The notes under the pieces were generated by a model, which did not search any database, had not been told where the DNA came from, and saw only the letters and a list, made by a program, of their open reading frames with translations. 10,548 nucleotides of DNA, taken from contig NZ_BAAACW010000032.1 of NCBI RefSeq assembly GCF_039521845.1, forward strand, positions 1-10,548. Reading direction: 5' to 3'. Source of the DNA: Alkalibacterium iburiense (lineage in GTDB: Bacteria > Bacillota > Bacilli > Lactobacillales > Carnobacteriaceae_A). A program made the position numbers and the translations under genes. Shown here in pieces: positions 1-6,736 of this stretch. Numbering within the stretch: position 1 is the stretch's first letter; each line of letters opens with the position of its first letter.

Positions 1-11
1 CATCCACCCCC

Positions 12-17
12 ATTATA
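12..17 (-). promoter_or_regulatory. Possible -10 box of a leftward promoter at the window edge
   Basis: Read on the minus strand, bases 17 to 12 are a perfect TATAAT, followed by a G-rich stretch (GGGGGTGG) and an ATG at the very edge of the window. This could be the promoter and start region of a gene running leftward out of the window, divergent from clpE. No convincing -35 box lies 16 to 18 bases upstream, and the G-rich tract sits too close to the edge ATG to be its ribosome binding site, so the call is weak. Confidence 0.25.
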
Positions 18-88
18 AAGGATTTTTTTATGGCATGGAATAGTTAAAACTTTAATGCAACACTAGTGACTATTTTAGTATTTTACAC

Positions 89-117
89 TTGAAAGTCAGT
101 AAAGGTCAGAGTATAAT
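89..117 (+). promoter_or_regulatory. clpE promoter P1 (sigma-A type)
   Basis: TTGAAA at 89-94 and TATAAT at 112-117 are separated by 17 bases, a near-consensus vegetative promoter. Its spacer is filled almost exactly by a CtsR operator (94-110), so bound repressor would block RNA polymerase. Transcription should start near 124, giving an untranslated leader of about 135 bases before the clpE ATG at 260. Confidence 0.85.
94..110 (+). promoter_or_regulatory. CtsR operator 1
   Basis: Two direct heptads, AGTCAGT (94-100) and GGTCAGA (104-110), are separated by AAA. This matches the CtsR binding consensus RGTCAAA-NAN-RGTCAAA known in Firmicute clp and ctsR promoters, with G replacing A near the heptad ends. 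It occupies the spacer of promoter P1. Confidence 0.85.
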
Positions 118-129
118 AGTGAGTGTAAA

Positions 130-146
130 GGTCAGTGTTGGTCAGA
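130..146 (+). promoter_or_regulatory. CtsR operator 2
   Basis: GGTCAGT (130-136), spacer GTT and GGTCAGA (140-146) form a second tandem-heptad site with the correct ten-base period. The central spacer base is T rather than the consensus A. It lies just downstream of the expected P1 start point, so a repressor here would also block initiation or early elongation. Confidence 0.8.
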
Positions 147-161
147 CATCAGCTCTTCTTT

Positions 162-168
162 AGTCAAA
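162..168 (+). promoter_or_regulatory. CtsR half-site (orphan heptad)
   Basis: AGTCAAA is a perfect consensus CtsR heptad, but it has no partner heptad ten bases away. It lies 22 bases after the start of the last heptad of operator 2. It may be a weak auxiliary contact or the remnant of a third operator. Confidence 0.4.
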
Positions 169-194
169 AGAATGTCCAGCATAATCCTTATCAA

Positions 195-223
195 CTGACC
201 TTTAATAAAATGTCCGGTATAAT
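195..223 (+). promoter_or_regulatory. clpE promoter P2 (putative)
   Basis: CTGACC (195-200, four of six matches to TTGACA) and a perfect TATAAT (218-223) are 17 bases apart. Transcription would start near 230, giving a short leader of about 30 bases. The -35 box coincides with a CtsR heptad in inverted orientation (GGTCAGT on the minus strand, 194-200), which suggests this promoter may also be touched by the repressor. A second start site gives clpE two possible transcripts. Confidence 0.6.
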
Positions 224-259
224 GATATTAGACTATCTTTGAAAGGAAGGAATGATATT

Positions 260-2497
260 ATGGTATGTCAACGTTGTATGGAAAGAAACGCAACGATTCA
301 TCTAACAACCAGTGTAAATGGAAAAAGAAGAGAAATTGATTTATGCCAAAAGTGTTATCGTGAAATCAGATTGCAAGAGCAACAAGGCAGAATGAATCAA
401 GGGCAAGATCCTTTTGGATTCAATCAGTTTGATGATTTATTCCGTGCCCTCTCACAAGACAGAAATCCTAATAACCAAGGTCAAACCCCTCCTAACCAAG
501 GATTCACAGGTGGAAATCACCCCCCTAGACAAGGAGGAAATCGAGGCGGTTTACTCGGTGAATACGGGGTTGACTTAAATCAAATGGCAAAAGATGGTAA
601 AATCGACCCTATTATTGGAAGAGATACTGAAATAGAACGGGTTATTGAAATTTTAAACAGACGAACTAAAAACAATCCTGTATTAACCGGTGAAGCAGGT
701 GTGGGTAAAACGGCTATTGTCGAAGGTTTGGCTCAGAAAATAGTTAATGGTGAAGTTCCACAGAAATTACTCAGTAAAGAAGTTATCCGTTTAGATGTTG
801 CTTCGTTAGTCCAGGGAACTGGAATCAGAGGTCAATTCGAAGAGAGAATGCAACAACTAATGAACGAGCTAAAAGAAAATCCAAATATTATCTTATTTAT
901 TGATGAGGTACATGAAATTGTAGGAGCAGGTTCTGCTGAAGGAAGCAGTATGGATGCTGGAAATATTCTTAAACCTGCATTAGCCCGCGGGGAACTTCAA
1001 ATGGTAGGTGCAACGACTCTGAACGAGTACAGAAAAATAGAAAAAGATCCTGCTCTAGAAAGACGCTTGCAGCCCGTTAAAGTGAAAGAGCCCACTCCAG
1101 AAGAAACCTATACCATCTTGAAAGGTATTCAAAAGCAATATGAAGACTACCACCATGTGCGTTATACAGAAGAAGCGATAAAAAGCGCTATTGAACTGTC
1201 TCACCGCTATATTCAAGACCGTTTCTTACCAGATAAGGCCATCGATTTATTAGATGAGTCTGGTTCTAAGAAGAATCTGACTATTCAGACTGTTGACCCA
1301 GATGCTTTAAAAGAAAAAATTGAAGAAGCGGAAAAATTAAAACAAGAAGCTTTAGACAAAGAGGATTATGAAAAAGCAGCCTACTACCGTGATCAAACCA
1401 CTAAATATAAAGAAATGATTAATCAACAGACACCGAACTCTGAACAACCCGTTGTTACAGAGCAAGATATGATTAATATAGTTGAAATCAAAACAGGTAT
1501 TCCAGTAGGTGACTTAAAAGAAAAAGAACAAGAACAACTGAAAGATTTAGATAAATCTCTACGAAAACACGTCATTGGGCAAGATGATGCTGTTGACAAA
1601 GTCGCACGCGCCATTAGACGAAATAGAATTGGTTTACGCCAGAAAAACAGACCGATTGGTTCTTTCTTATTTGTTGGACCGACTGGGGTAGGTAAAACGG
1701 AATTAGCTAAGACTCTGGCTTTAGAACTTTTCGGAAGCAAAGAATCCTATGTCCGTCTTGACATGAGTGAATATATGGAAAAACACAGCACGTCTAAACT
1801 GATTGGTTCTCCTCCTGGATACATTGGCTATGATGAAGCAGGTCAGTTAACGGAAAAAGTCAGACGAAACCCATACAGTCTCATATTAGTCGATGAAGTA
1901 GAAAAAGCTCATCCGGATGTACTGAATATGTTCTTACAGATTTTAGATGACGGACATTTAACCGATGCCCAAGGTAGAACGGTTAACTTTAAAGAAACCA
2001 TCATCATTATGACAAGTAATGCCGGTACGACAAACGTTGAGTCCAGCGTCGGTTTCGGTGCCCAAGTCAGCGGCCAGCAGCACTCCATCTTAAATCATCT
2101 AGACGATTACTTTAGACCAGAGTTCTTGAATCGCTTCGATGGTATTGTCGAATTCAATTCCTTAACTAAAGAGAATCTGTTAGATATTATTGAATTGATG
2201 TTAGAAGATATCAACGATGCTTTAAAACATCACAATATAACCGTGGAAGTGGATCAGTCTGCAAAAGAGAAGTTAGTTGACCTCGGTTATAATCCTAAAA
2301 TGGGTGCTCGCCCTCTTCGTCGAGTCATAGAAGAGCAGCTAGAAGATAAAATTGCTGAGTTTTACTTGAATAATCCTAATCCAGGACACATTCTGGCTAC
2401 TGTAGTGGATGGGACAATTGAAATAACTCGGGAAGAAGACAGAGACGATTCAACAGAAACAGATGAAACATCCGAACCATCAGAAAATAAAGAATAA
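260..2497 (+). CDS. clpE: ATP-dependent Clp protease ATP-binding subunit ClpE
   Basis: Hsp100/AAA+ unfoldase that feeds damaged proteins to the ClpP peptidase in the cytoplasm during heat and other stress. The ATG at 260 gives 745 residues and has AAAGGAAGG at 242-250, nine bases away; an upstream in-frame TTG (239) overlaps that site and is rejected. The ClpE signature is the N-terminal four-cysteine zinc finger (C3, C6, C29, C32). A Gln/Asn/Gly-rich linker follows, then AAA domain 1 with Walker A GEAGVGKT (144-151) and Walker B Asp215-Glu216, a UVR-like coiled segment near 348-380, AAA domain 2 with Walker A GPTGVGKT (473-480) and Walker B Asp545-Glu546, FLNRF with Arg625 as a likely arginine finger, and sensor-2 motif GARPLRR (682-688). 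The C-terminal tail is acidic. All catalytic motifs are intact. Upstream CtsR operators show class III heat-shock control. Confidence 0.97.
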   Translation: MVCQRCMERNATIHLTTSVNGKRREIDLCQKCYREIRLQEQQGRMNQGQDPFGFNQFDDLFRALSQDRNPNNQGQTPPNQGFTGGNHPPRQGGNRGGLLGEYGVDLNQMAKDGKIDPIIGRDTEIERVIEILNRRTKNNPVLTGEAGVGKTAIVEGLAQKIVNGEVPQKLLSKEVIRLDVASLVQGTGIRGQFEERMQQLMNELKENPNIILFIDEVHEIVGAGSAEGSSMDAGNILKPALARGELQMVGATTLNEYRKIEKDPALERRLQPVKVKEPTPEETYTILKGIQKQYEDYHHVRYTEEAIKSAIELSHRYIQDRFLPDKAIDLLDESGSKKNLTIQTVDPDALKEKIEEAEKLKQEALDKEDYEKAAYYRDQTTKYKEMINQQTPNSEQPVVTEQDMINIVEIKTGIPVGDLKEKEQEQLKDLDKSLRKHVIGQDDAVDKVARAIRRNRIGLRQKNRPIGSFLFVGPTGVGKTELAKTLALELFGSKESYVRLDMSEYMEKHSTSKLIGSPPGYIGYDEAGQLTEKVRRNPYSLILVDEVEKAHPDVLNMFLQILDDGHLTDAQGRTVNFKETIIIMTSNAGTTNVESSVGFGAQVSGQQHSILNHLDDYFRPEFLNRFDGIVEFNSLTKENLLDIIELMLEDINDALKHHNITVEVDQSAKEKLVDLGYNPKMGARPLRRVIEEQLEDKIAEFYLNNPNPGHILATVVDGTIEITREEDRDDSTETDETSEPSENKE

Positions 2498-2504
2498 CAA
2501 AAAA

Positions 2505-2535
2505 AGAGAAGTCATCATTTTCCGATGACTTCTCT
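2505..2535 (+). terminator. Rho-independent terminator of clpE, possibly bidirectional
   Basis: AGAGAAGTCATC (2505-2516) pairs perfectly with GATGACTTCTCT (2524-2535) around a seven-base loop. A T-run follows (2535-2540) and an A-run precedes (2499-2505), so the structure can work in both directions. It begins seven bases after the clpE stop and lies between clpE and the converging cell-wall hydrolase gene, probably ending both transcripts. Confidence 0.9.
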
Positions 2536-2566
2536 TTTTTATTGCTTTTATATACAATCTTCCACA

Positions 2567-3184
2567 TTACCTTCGAAAGACATGATTTCCAATTTCATCA
2601 ACAAATTCTAACGTATCAAACCAGTCTTGGTTAGCTGCGATGGTTGGATTGTAAAAGTATAAAGCGTCTATAATGGGTTCATCTTGCCTTAAGACTTCAT
2701 AAGCGGCTTGAATCGATTCTTCTGTGGCTTCATTATAGAAGGTTCCATTCATCACAGGTTCAAATTGACGGGGTTGATAAATTACATCATATATCGTGTC
2801 AGGAAACTGATTATGCTTTACCCTATTCAAAACCACTTGTCCAACGGCTAATTTGCCTTCGTAAGATTCTCCTTTCGCTTCTGCTTCAATGATTCGTGCC
2901 AGTAAATCAAGCTTTTCAGCGTCTACTGATTCATCTTCTGATCGTTTTGAGGTAGAAACGGCTACTTCCTCCACTGGTTCATCTAATACTGTTTCAACCG
3001 AATTCTCTTCTTCTATTAATTCTAAATAGACGAGATCTAACATGCCTTTTGGTTCGTAATTTGAAAGTATCCCTAAGGATTGAAAGACATCGGTCAGACT
3101 CAACGATTCAGCTTTGATAGAGTCTGTTCTAAATATGATGCCCCCTAAAATAAACGAGATGATTAATAACTTTTTAAAATTCAT
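2567..3184 (-). CDS. Secreted SleB/CwlJ-family cell-wall hydrolase
   Basis: Predicted exported peptidoglycan hydrolase of the Hydrolase_2 (SleB) family, whose characterised members are lytic transglycosylases. The ATG at 3184 is chosen because AAGGAGG (3190-3196) lies five bases upstream and a signal peptide follows directly: MNFKK, a hydrophobic stretch to about residue 18, and a possible cleavage after Ala25. The reading frame stays open 50 codons further upstream but without such signals. The protein has 205 residues: signal peptide, an unassigned segment (26-60), an acidic Glu-rich linker (about 57-90), then the hydrolase domain (92-205) with IIEAEAKGE, in which Glu102 aligns with the catalytic Glu of SleB, AVGQVVLNRVK (113-123), and LYFYNP (175-180). 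The peptidoglycan-binding domain of SleB is missing. A vegetative cell-wall role is more likely than spore germination, though that is inference. Confidence 0.88.
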   Translation of the reverse strand: MNFKKLLIISFILGGIIFRTDSIKAESLSLTDVFQSLGILSNYEPKGMLDLVYLELIEEENSVETVLDEPVEEVAVSTSKRSEDESVDAEKLDLLARIIEAEAKGESYEGKLAVGQVVLNRVKHNQFPDTIYDVIYQPRQFEPVMNGTFYNEATEESIQAAYEVLRQDEPIIDALYFYNPTIAANQDWFDTLEFVDEIGNHVFRR

Positions 3185-3263
3185 CTTTTCCTCCTTGTAA
3201 TATATAGTAGAAATTCTCATACCTCTCTTTTCTTCATGCTGCTTCAGGTCTATCATTAAAAGA

Positions 3264-3291
3264 GATATATTTAAAAAACTACCTATTTCAA
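3264..3291 (-). promoter_or_regulatory. Possible promoter of the SleB-type hydrolase gene
   Basis: On the minus strand TTGAAA (3291-3286) is followed after 16 bases by TATATC (3269-3264), four of six matches to the -10 consensus. It lies about 80 bases upstream of the hydrolase start, in the 190 bases between that gene and the prfC terminator. Several other AT-rich hexamers nearby could serve as well, so the exact site is uncertain. Nothing else is recognisable in this intergenic stretch. Confidence 0.3.
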
Positions 3292-3372
3292 GCCTATTCT
3301 CACTATATAGAATCTGATTCATTTTAAAAAACAATACGCTCTGCTGTAATCGATTTGTAGTCTCTATGTAAA

Positions 3373-3415
3373 AAAAGACTAGAGAGAAAGCCTATGGCCT
3401 ACTCTCTAGTCTTTT
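3373..3415 (-). terminator. Rho-independent terminator of prfC
   Basis: A fourteen-base perfect stem, AAAAGACTAGAGAG (3373-3386) with CTCTCTAGTCTTTT (3402-3415), encloses a fifteen-base loop that contains a small GCC/GGC pair of its own. On the minus strand it comes just after the prfC stop and runs into a T-tract (from the A-run at 3370-3376). It ends the transcript of the AI-2E family gene and prfC. Confidence 0.92.
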
Positions 3416-3420
3416 ATTTT

Positions 3421-5013
3421 TTATAATAATGCTGTTAATTCTACATCAGGGTATTTATCATTAAACCATCTCATCGCAAATGTGTTTTCAAATAAGAAAA
3501 GCGGATTATCGAAACGGTCTCTCACAAGCATATTCCGACTGGATCCCATATTTTCATCTAATTGTTCAGGGTCAATCCATCTAGCAATTTTATTCCCTAG
3601 AGGTGTCATGACCACTTCAGAATTATATTCGTTTTTCATTCTGTGTTCGAATACTTCAAACTGTAGCTGACCTACAGCTCCAATAATATAGTCTTCTGTA
3701 TGATACGCTTTATAAAGCTGAATAGCCCCTTCTTGAACCAATTGGTTGATTCCTTTATGGAAGGACTTCTGCTTCATGACATTTTTGGGATCCACTCGCA
3801 TAAAGAGTTCAGGTGTGAACTGAGGCAGTGGTTTAAATGTTACTTTATCTTTCCCTTGGTATATAGTATCCCCAATTTGAAAGTTCCCTGTGTCATAGAG
3901 ACCAATAATGTCTCCAGCTACAGCGTCTGTAACGGATTCTCTGCTTTCAGCCATAAACTGAGTCGAGTTAGACAGGCGCATTTTTTTATCTAATCTGGAT
4001 AGAGTGACATCGATCCCTCTTTCAAAGCGTCCAGAGCAAATTCTTAGAAATGCAATTCTATCTCTATGCTTAGGATCCATGTTTGCTTGAATTTTAAAGA
4101 TGAAACCTGAAAAGTCAGAATCTGCCGGATCTACCATGGTGTCATCTTCTGTTTTTTGGGCTGATGGTTCAGGTGCAAAGTTTAAAAATGTTTCCAGAAA
4201 TGTTTGGACGCCAAAGTTTGTTAACGCAGAGCCGAAAAATACCGGAGTCAACTCACCATTAGAAATAGCTGTTTCTGAAAATTCGTTTCCAGCCTCTTTT
4301 AGCAAAAGCGCTTCTTCTAACACTTGATCGTATAAACTCTGTTCTTTAATAGGATGGTCTCCGTCAATTTCTCCATCTTCATTTAAAGGGATAAATCTTT
4401 CTCCTTTGTTAATCACTTCGGGACGAAAAGCTTCGATTCTATTATGGTATAAATCGTAAAGACCTAATAGTGTTTTACCAGAACCAATGGGCCAGTTCAT
4501 TGGATAGGCGTCGATTTCAAGCACCTCTTCTAATTCTTCTATCAAGTCGAGGGGTTCTCTGCCATCTCTGTCTAACTTGTTCATAAATGTGAAGATAGGT
4601 ATCCCTCTCATGCGACATACCTTAAACAGTTTTTTTGTTTGTTCTTCAATCCCTTTTGAACTATCTACAACCATGACGGCTGCATCTACTGCCATGAGCG
4701 TTCGGTATGTGTCTTCAGAGAAATCCTCGTGTCCGGGAGTATCTAAAATATTGATTCGTTTTCCTTGATAATCGAACTGCATCACAGAACTGGTAACAGA
4801 TATGCCTCTTTGCTTTTCGATTTCCATCCAATCTGATTTAGCAAACTTCCCTGTTTTTTTAGCTTTTACCGTCCCGGCTTGACGAATGGCTCCACCAAAT
4901 AACAGCATTTGTTCAGTGATTGTTGTTTTCCCAGCATCTGGGTGAGAAATGATAGCAAATGTTCTTCTTGTTTCTACTGTGTCTTTTAATTCTTTCTTTG
5001 ATGTATTTATCAC
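3421..5013 (-). CDS. prfC: Peptide chain release factor 3 (RF3)
   Basis: Cytoplasmic translational GTPase that recycles RF1 and RF2 from the ribosome after peptide release. The 530 residues match the usual RF3 length. GTPase motifs are intact: G1 SHPDAGKTT (23-31), the switch I region with RGISVTSSV (69-77), G3 DTPGH (91-95) and G4 NKLD (145-148). Domain II lies at roughly 290-385 and the RF3-specific C-terminal domain follows. The start is GTG, supported by AAGGAAG (5021-5027) seven bases upstream; the TRRTFAIISHPDAGKT region that follows is typical of the family N-terminus. It is the second gene after the AI-2E family membrane protein, with only 20 bases between stop and start and no terminator, so the two are very probably co-transcribed. 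A strong terminator follows its stop codon. Confidence 0.97.
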   Translation of the reverse strand: MINTSKKELKDTVETRRTFAIISHPDAGKTTITEQMLLFGGAIRQAGTVKAKKTGKFAKSDWMEIEKQRGISVTSSVMQFDYQGKRINILDTPGHEDFSEDTYRTLMAVDAAVMVVDSSKGIEEQTKKLFKVCRMRGIPIFTFMNKLDRDGREPLDLIEELEEVLEIDAYPMNWPIGSGKTLLGLYDLYHNRIEAFRPEVINKGERFIPLNEDGEIDGDHPIKEQSLYDQVLEEALLLKEAGNEFSETAISNGELTPVFFGSALTNFGVQTFLETFLNFAPEPSAQKTEDDTMVDPADSDFSGFIFKIQANMDPKHRDRIAFLRICSGRFERGIDVTLSRLDKKMRLSNSTQFMAESRESVTDAVAGDIIGLYDTGNFQIGDTIYQGKDKVTFKPLPQFTPELFMRVDPKNVMKQKSFHKGINQLVQEGAIQLYKAYHTEDYIIGAVGQLQFEVFEHRMKNEYNSEVVMTPLGNKIARWIDPEQLDENMGSSRNMLVRDRFDNPLFLFENTFAMRWFNDKYPDVELTALL

Positions 5014-5033
5014 TACAAAACTTCCTTAATCTA

Positions 5034-6164
5034 TTAGTTTTCAATTTGATTTTTCGTATAGCTGTTTGTTCTCTTAACTTCTTTCTGTTCTTTAATGATT
5101 CTCACAATATAATACGTGATGGTCTTAATAATTGCAAACACAGGCACTCCAATCAGCATCCCTATTAATCCAGCTATATTCGCCGATGCTAGAAGAATAA
5201 GAATGACAGTCAACGGGTGTATAGATAAAGATTTACCCACGAAAAAGGGAGTAAACAAATTACTGTCAAATTGTTGTACTATTAAAACAAACAACGCTGC
5301 CAGTAGACCTCTCGCAGGAGACTCAATTAACCCCACTATAACAGCAGGTGCCGCCCCTATAAATGGACCGACATAAGGAATAAAATTGGTTATCCCAGCA
5401 AAAACAGAAAGGAGAAGAGCCGGAGAAAAGCCTGAAATCGTGTAGAGTATAAACAACAAGACACCGACAATGAGCGAGGCCATTCCTTTCCCACTTATAT
5501 AACTGGAGATAGTGGCATCGGTTTGGACAAGCATTTCTTTGACATTCAATTTATACTTTGAAGGCATGTGATCAATGACAAAAGGAAGAAATTTTCTTCC
5601 ATCATAGAGCATATAAAATAATATAACCGGAATAGTTATGGCCATAAAGGCAACATCTGTAAAGGTTTGAATGACATTACCCGCTCCTGATACGATAGCG
5701 CCTAAAAACCGACCAGTTATATTACTTAACCATATTTCGAAATTAGCTAAAACGGATTCGACATTCACCTGTTCCATCCAGGGTTCTTCCGCTACACGTA
5801 AAGCATAGGTTTCAAGCATGTTAATAAAATCCGGTATCCCTGAAATTAAATTGGATGTCTGTTCAATTAACATCGGAATGCCTAATAATACAACTAAAAC
5901 AACTATCCCAATCAATAATACCATCATAATCGCTATGGCTATAATTCGCTTCACTTTAATTCTTTCTAAAAACTTTACAATAGGGTTCATTAAATAATAC
6001 AAAAAACCTGCTATTAATAGAGGCATAAATAGAGCTGTCAAAATCCCTACTAAAGGATTAAGTATAAAGTCTATCTGTTGCAATACAAAGATTAATATGG
6101 CGACTACTAAAAACCATACAGTCCAAAACATCAACTTTGAATTTTTCCAATTTATCACTGCCAT
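5034..6164 (-). CDS. AI-2E / UPF0118 family membrane transporter
   Basis: Integral membrane protein of 376 residues in the AI-2E transporter family (E. coli TqsA and PerM; B. subtilis YdbI, YueF, YtvI). Characterised relatives have been linked either to autoinducer-2 export or to sodium/proton exchange, so the substrate cannot be read from sequence. Hydrophobic helices lie near residues 12-32, 36-58, 70-96, 150-182, 228-250, 255-280 and 305-340. Family hallmarks are YLMNPIVKFLERIKVKR after helix 2, a long polar loop with amphipathic helices (about 97-150), FIPYVGPFIGAAPAVIVGL, and a C-terminal FTPFFVGKSLSIHPLTV segment. The annotated ATG at 6164 is only three bases from its AAAGG motif; a GTG two codons downstream (6158) has ideal nine-base spacing and may be the real start. 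It is the first gene of a unit with prfC. Confidence 0.9.
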   Translation of the reverse strand: MAVINWKNSKLMFWTVWFLVVAILIFVLQQIDFILNPLVGILTALFMPLLIAGFLYYLMNPIVKFLERIKVKRIIAIAIMMVLLIGIVVLVVLLGIPMLIEQTSNLISGIPDFINMLETYALRVAEEPWMEQVNVESVLANFEIWLSNITGRFLGAIVSGAGNVIQTFTDVAFMAITIPVILFYMLYDGRKFLPFVIDHMPSKYKLNVKEMLVQTDATISSYISGKGMASLIVGVLLFILYTISGFSPALLLSVFAGITNFIPYVGPFIGAAPAVIVGLIESPARGLLAALFVLIVQQFDSNLFTPFFVGKSLSIHPLTVILILLASANIAGLIGMLIGVPVFAIIKTITYYIVRIIKEQKEVKRTNSYTKNQIEN

Positions 6165-6190
6165 TTTCCTTTCATTTAGCTCTCTATCTT

Positions 6191-6196
6191 ATTATA
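6191..6196 (-). promoter_or_regulatory. Possible -10 box of the AI-2E family gene / prfC unit
   Basis: A perfect TATAAT lies on the minus strand about 27 bases before the first start codon of the unit, at a suitable distance for a promoter. The hexamers 16 to 18 bases upstream (such as TGTCCT) match the -35 consensus poorly, so strength and exact position are uncertain. Confidence 0.4.
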
Positions 6197-6238
6197 ATAG
6201 AGATTTATCTAATAGGACACACATTATTTTACATTCTG

Positions 6239-6267
6239 TTGACGGTTTTTTAGAGAATTGTTATAGT
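6239..6267 (+). promoter_or_regulatory. Promoter of the GNAT acetyltransferase gene
   Basis: TTGACG (6239-6244) and TATAGT (6262-6267) are separated by 17 bases, a strong sigma-A-type promoter. Transcription would start near 6274, leaving a leader of about 26 bases before the ATG at 6300. This also argues against an in-frame GTG at 6270 as start, since that codon would precede the transcript. Confidence 0.8.
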
Positions 6268-6299
6268 ATGTGAATAACTTTAACGAAAAGAGGGGTATT

Positions 6300-6734
6300 A
6301 TGAAATTTGACTCGACAACTGACTTATCCAGCTCTATATATAAAGACACCTTAACTATTCGAAAGACGGTTTTTGTTCAAGAACAAAAAGTAGATGAGTC
6401 TTTAGAAATTGATGACTTAGAAGACCAGGCTCTTCACATCGTGGGTTACGACAACAATCAGGCCTGTTGCACTGCTCGTTTGATTGAGAAAGAAAACGGA
6501 CTTATAAAAATTCAGCGTGTGGCTGTTTTAAAAGAATTTAGAAATAAAGGAATAGGCTTGCTTTTGCTGAGAGAAATAGAAAGACTCGCCCGAGAGACGT
6601 TCGAAGCCAGCAAGTTATTACTCGATTCTCAAGATCATGCCATTCCATTTTATGAAAAGTCTGGTTTTACAGTGTATGGAGATGGATTTTTAGATGCCAA
6701 TATCCCTCATCATCATATGGAAAAGACTCTTTAA
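6300..6734 (+). CDS. GNAT family N-acetyltransferase (ElaA/YjcF-like)
   Basis: Small cytoplasmic acyl-CoA-dependent acetyltransferase of 144 residues; the acceptor substrate is unknown. The N-terminal IRKTVFVQEQKV (20-31) is the conserved (I/V)R..VF..EQ element of the ElaA/YjcF subgroup. The acetyl-CoA binding motif A is IQRVAVLKEFRNKGIG (71-86), containing the R/Q-x-x-G-x-G-type loop as R-N-K-G-I-G, and the motif B region has FYEKSGF. The ATG at 6300 is preceded by GAGGGG (6290-6295), and the predicted transcript start excludes the upstream GTG at 6270. It is a single gene with its own promoter, divergent from the AI-2E family gene, and its stop lies two bases from that of the converging DUF3006 gene, with no terminator in between. 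Confidence 0.88.
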   Translation: MKFDSTTDLSSSIYKDTLTIRKTVFVQEQKVDESLEIDDLEDQALHIVGYDNNQACCTARLIEKENGLIKIQRVAVLKEFRNKGIGLLLLREIERLARETFEASKLLLDSQDHAIPFYEKSGFTVYGDGFLDANIPHHHMEKTL

Positions 6735-6736
6735 TT

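Noticed and set aside
26..50. Small frame from ATG at 30 after an AAAGGA-like site
   Set aside because: It stops after five codons (MAWNS), so it is not a credible gene.
239..259. Upstream TTG as clpE start, adding seven residues
   Set aside because: These codons contain the AAAGGAAGG ribosome binding site itself, and the ClpE zinc finger begins naturally at the ATG at 260 (MVCQRC).
1423..1740. 105-residue open frame on the minus strand within clpE
   Set aside because: It is antisense to the conserved second AAA domain of ClpE, with no ribosome site or recognisable domain.
3185..3334. Fifty-codon N-terminal extension of the SleB-type hydrolase
   Set aside because: It would bury the signal peptide inside the protein, whereas AAGGAGG sits exactly before the ATG at 3184; the extension is an open frame by chance.
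3482..5376. Several plus-strand open frames of 60 to 100 codons across prfC and the AI-2E family gene
   Set aside because: They lie opposite well-supported coding sequences, resemble no family and lack start signals.
6270..6299. Upstream GTG start for the GNAT gene
   Set aside because: It lies just after the -10 box and before the predicted transcript start near 6274, while the ATG at 6300 has a GAGGGG ribosome site.
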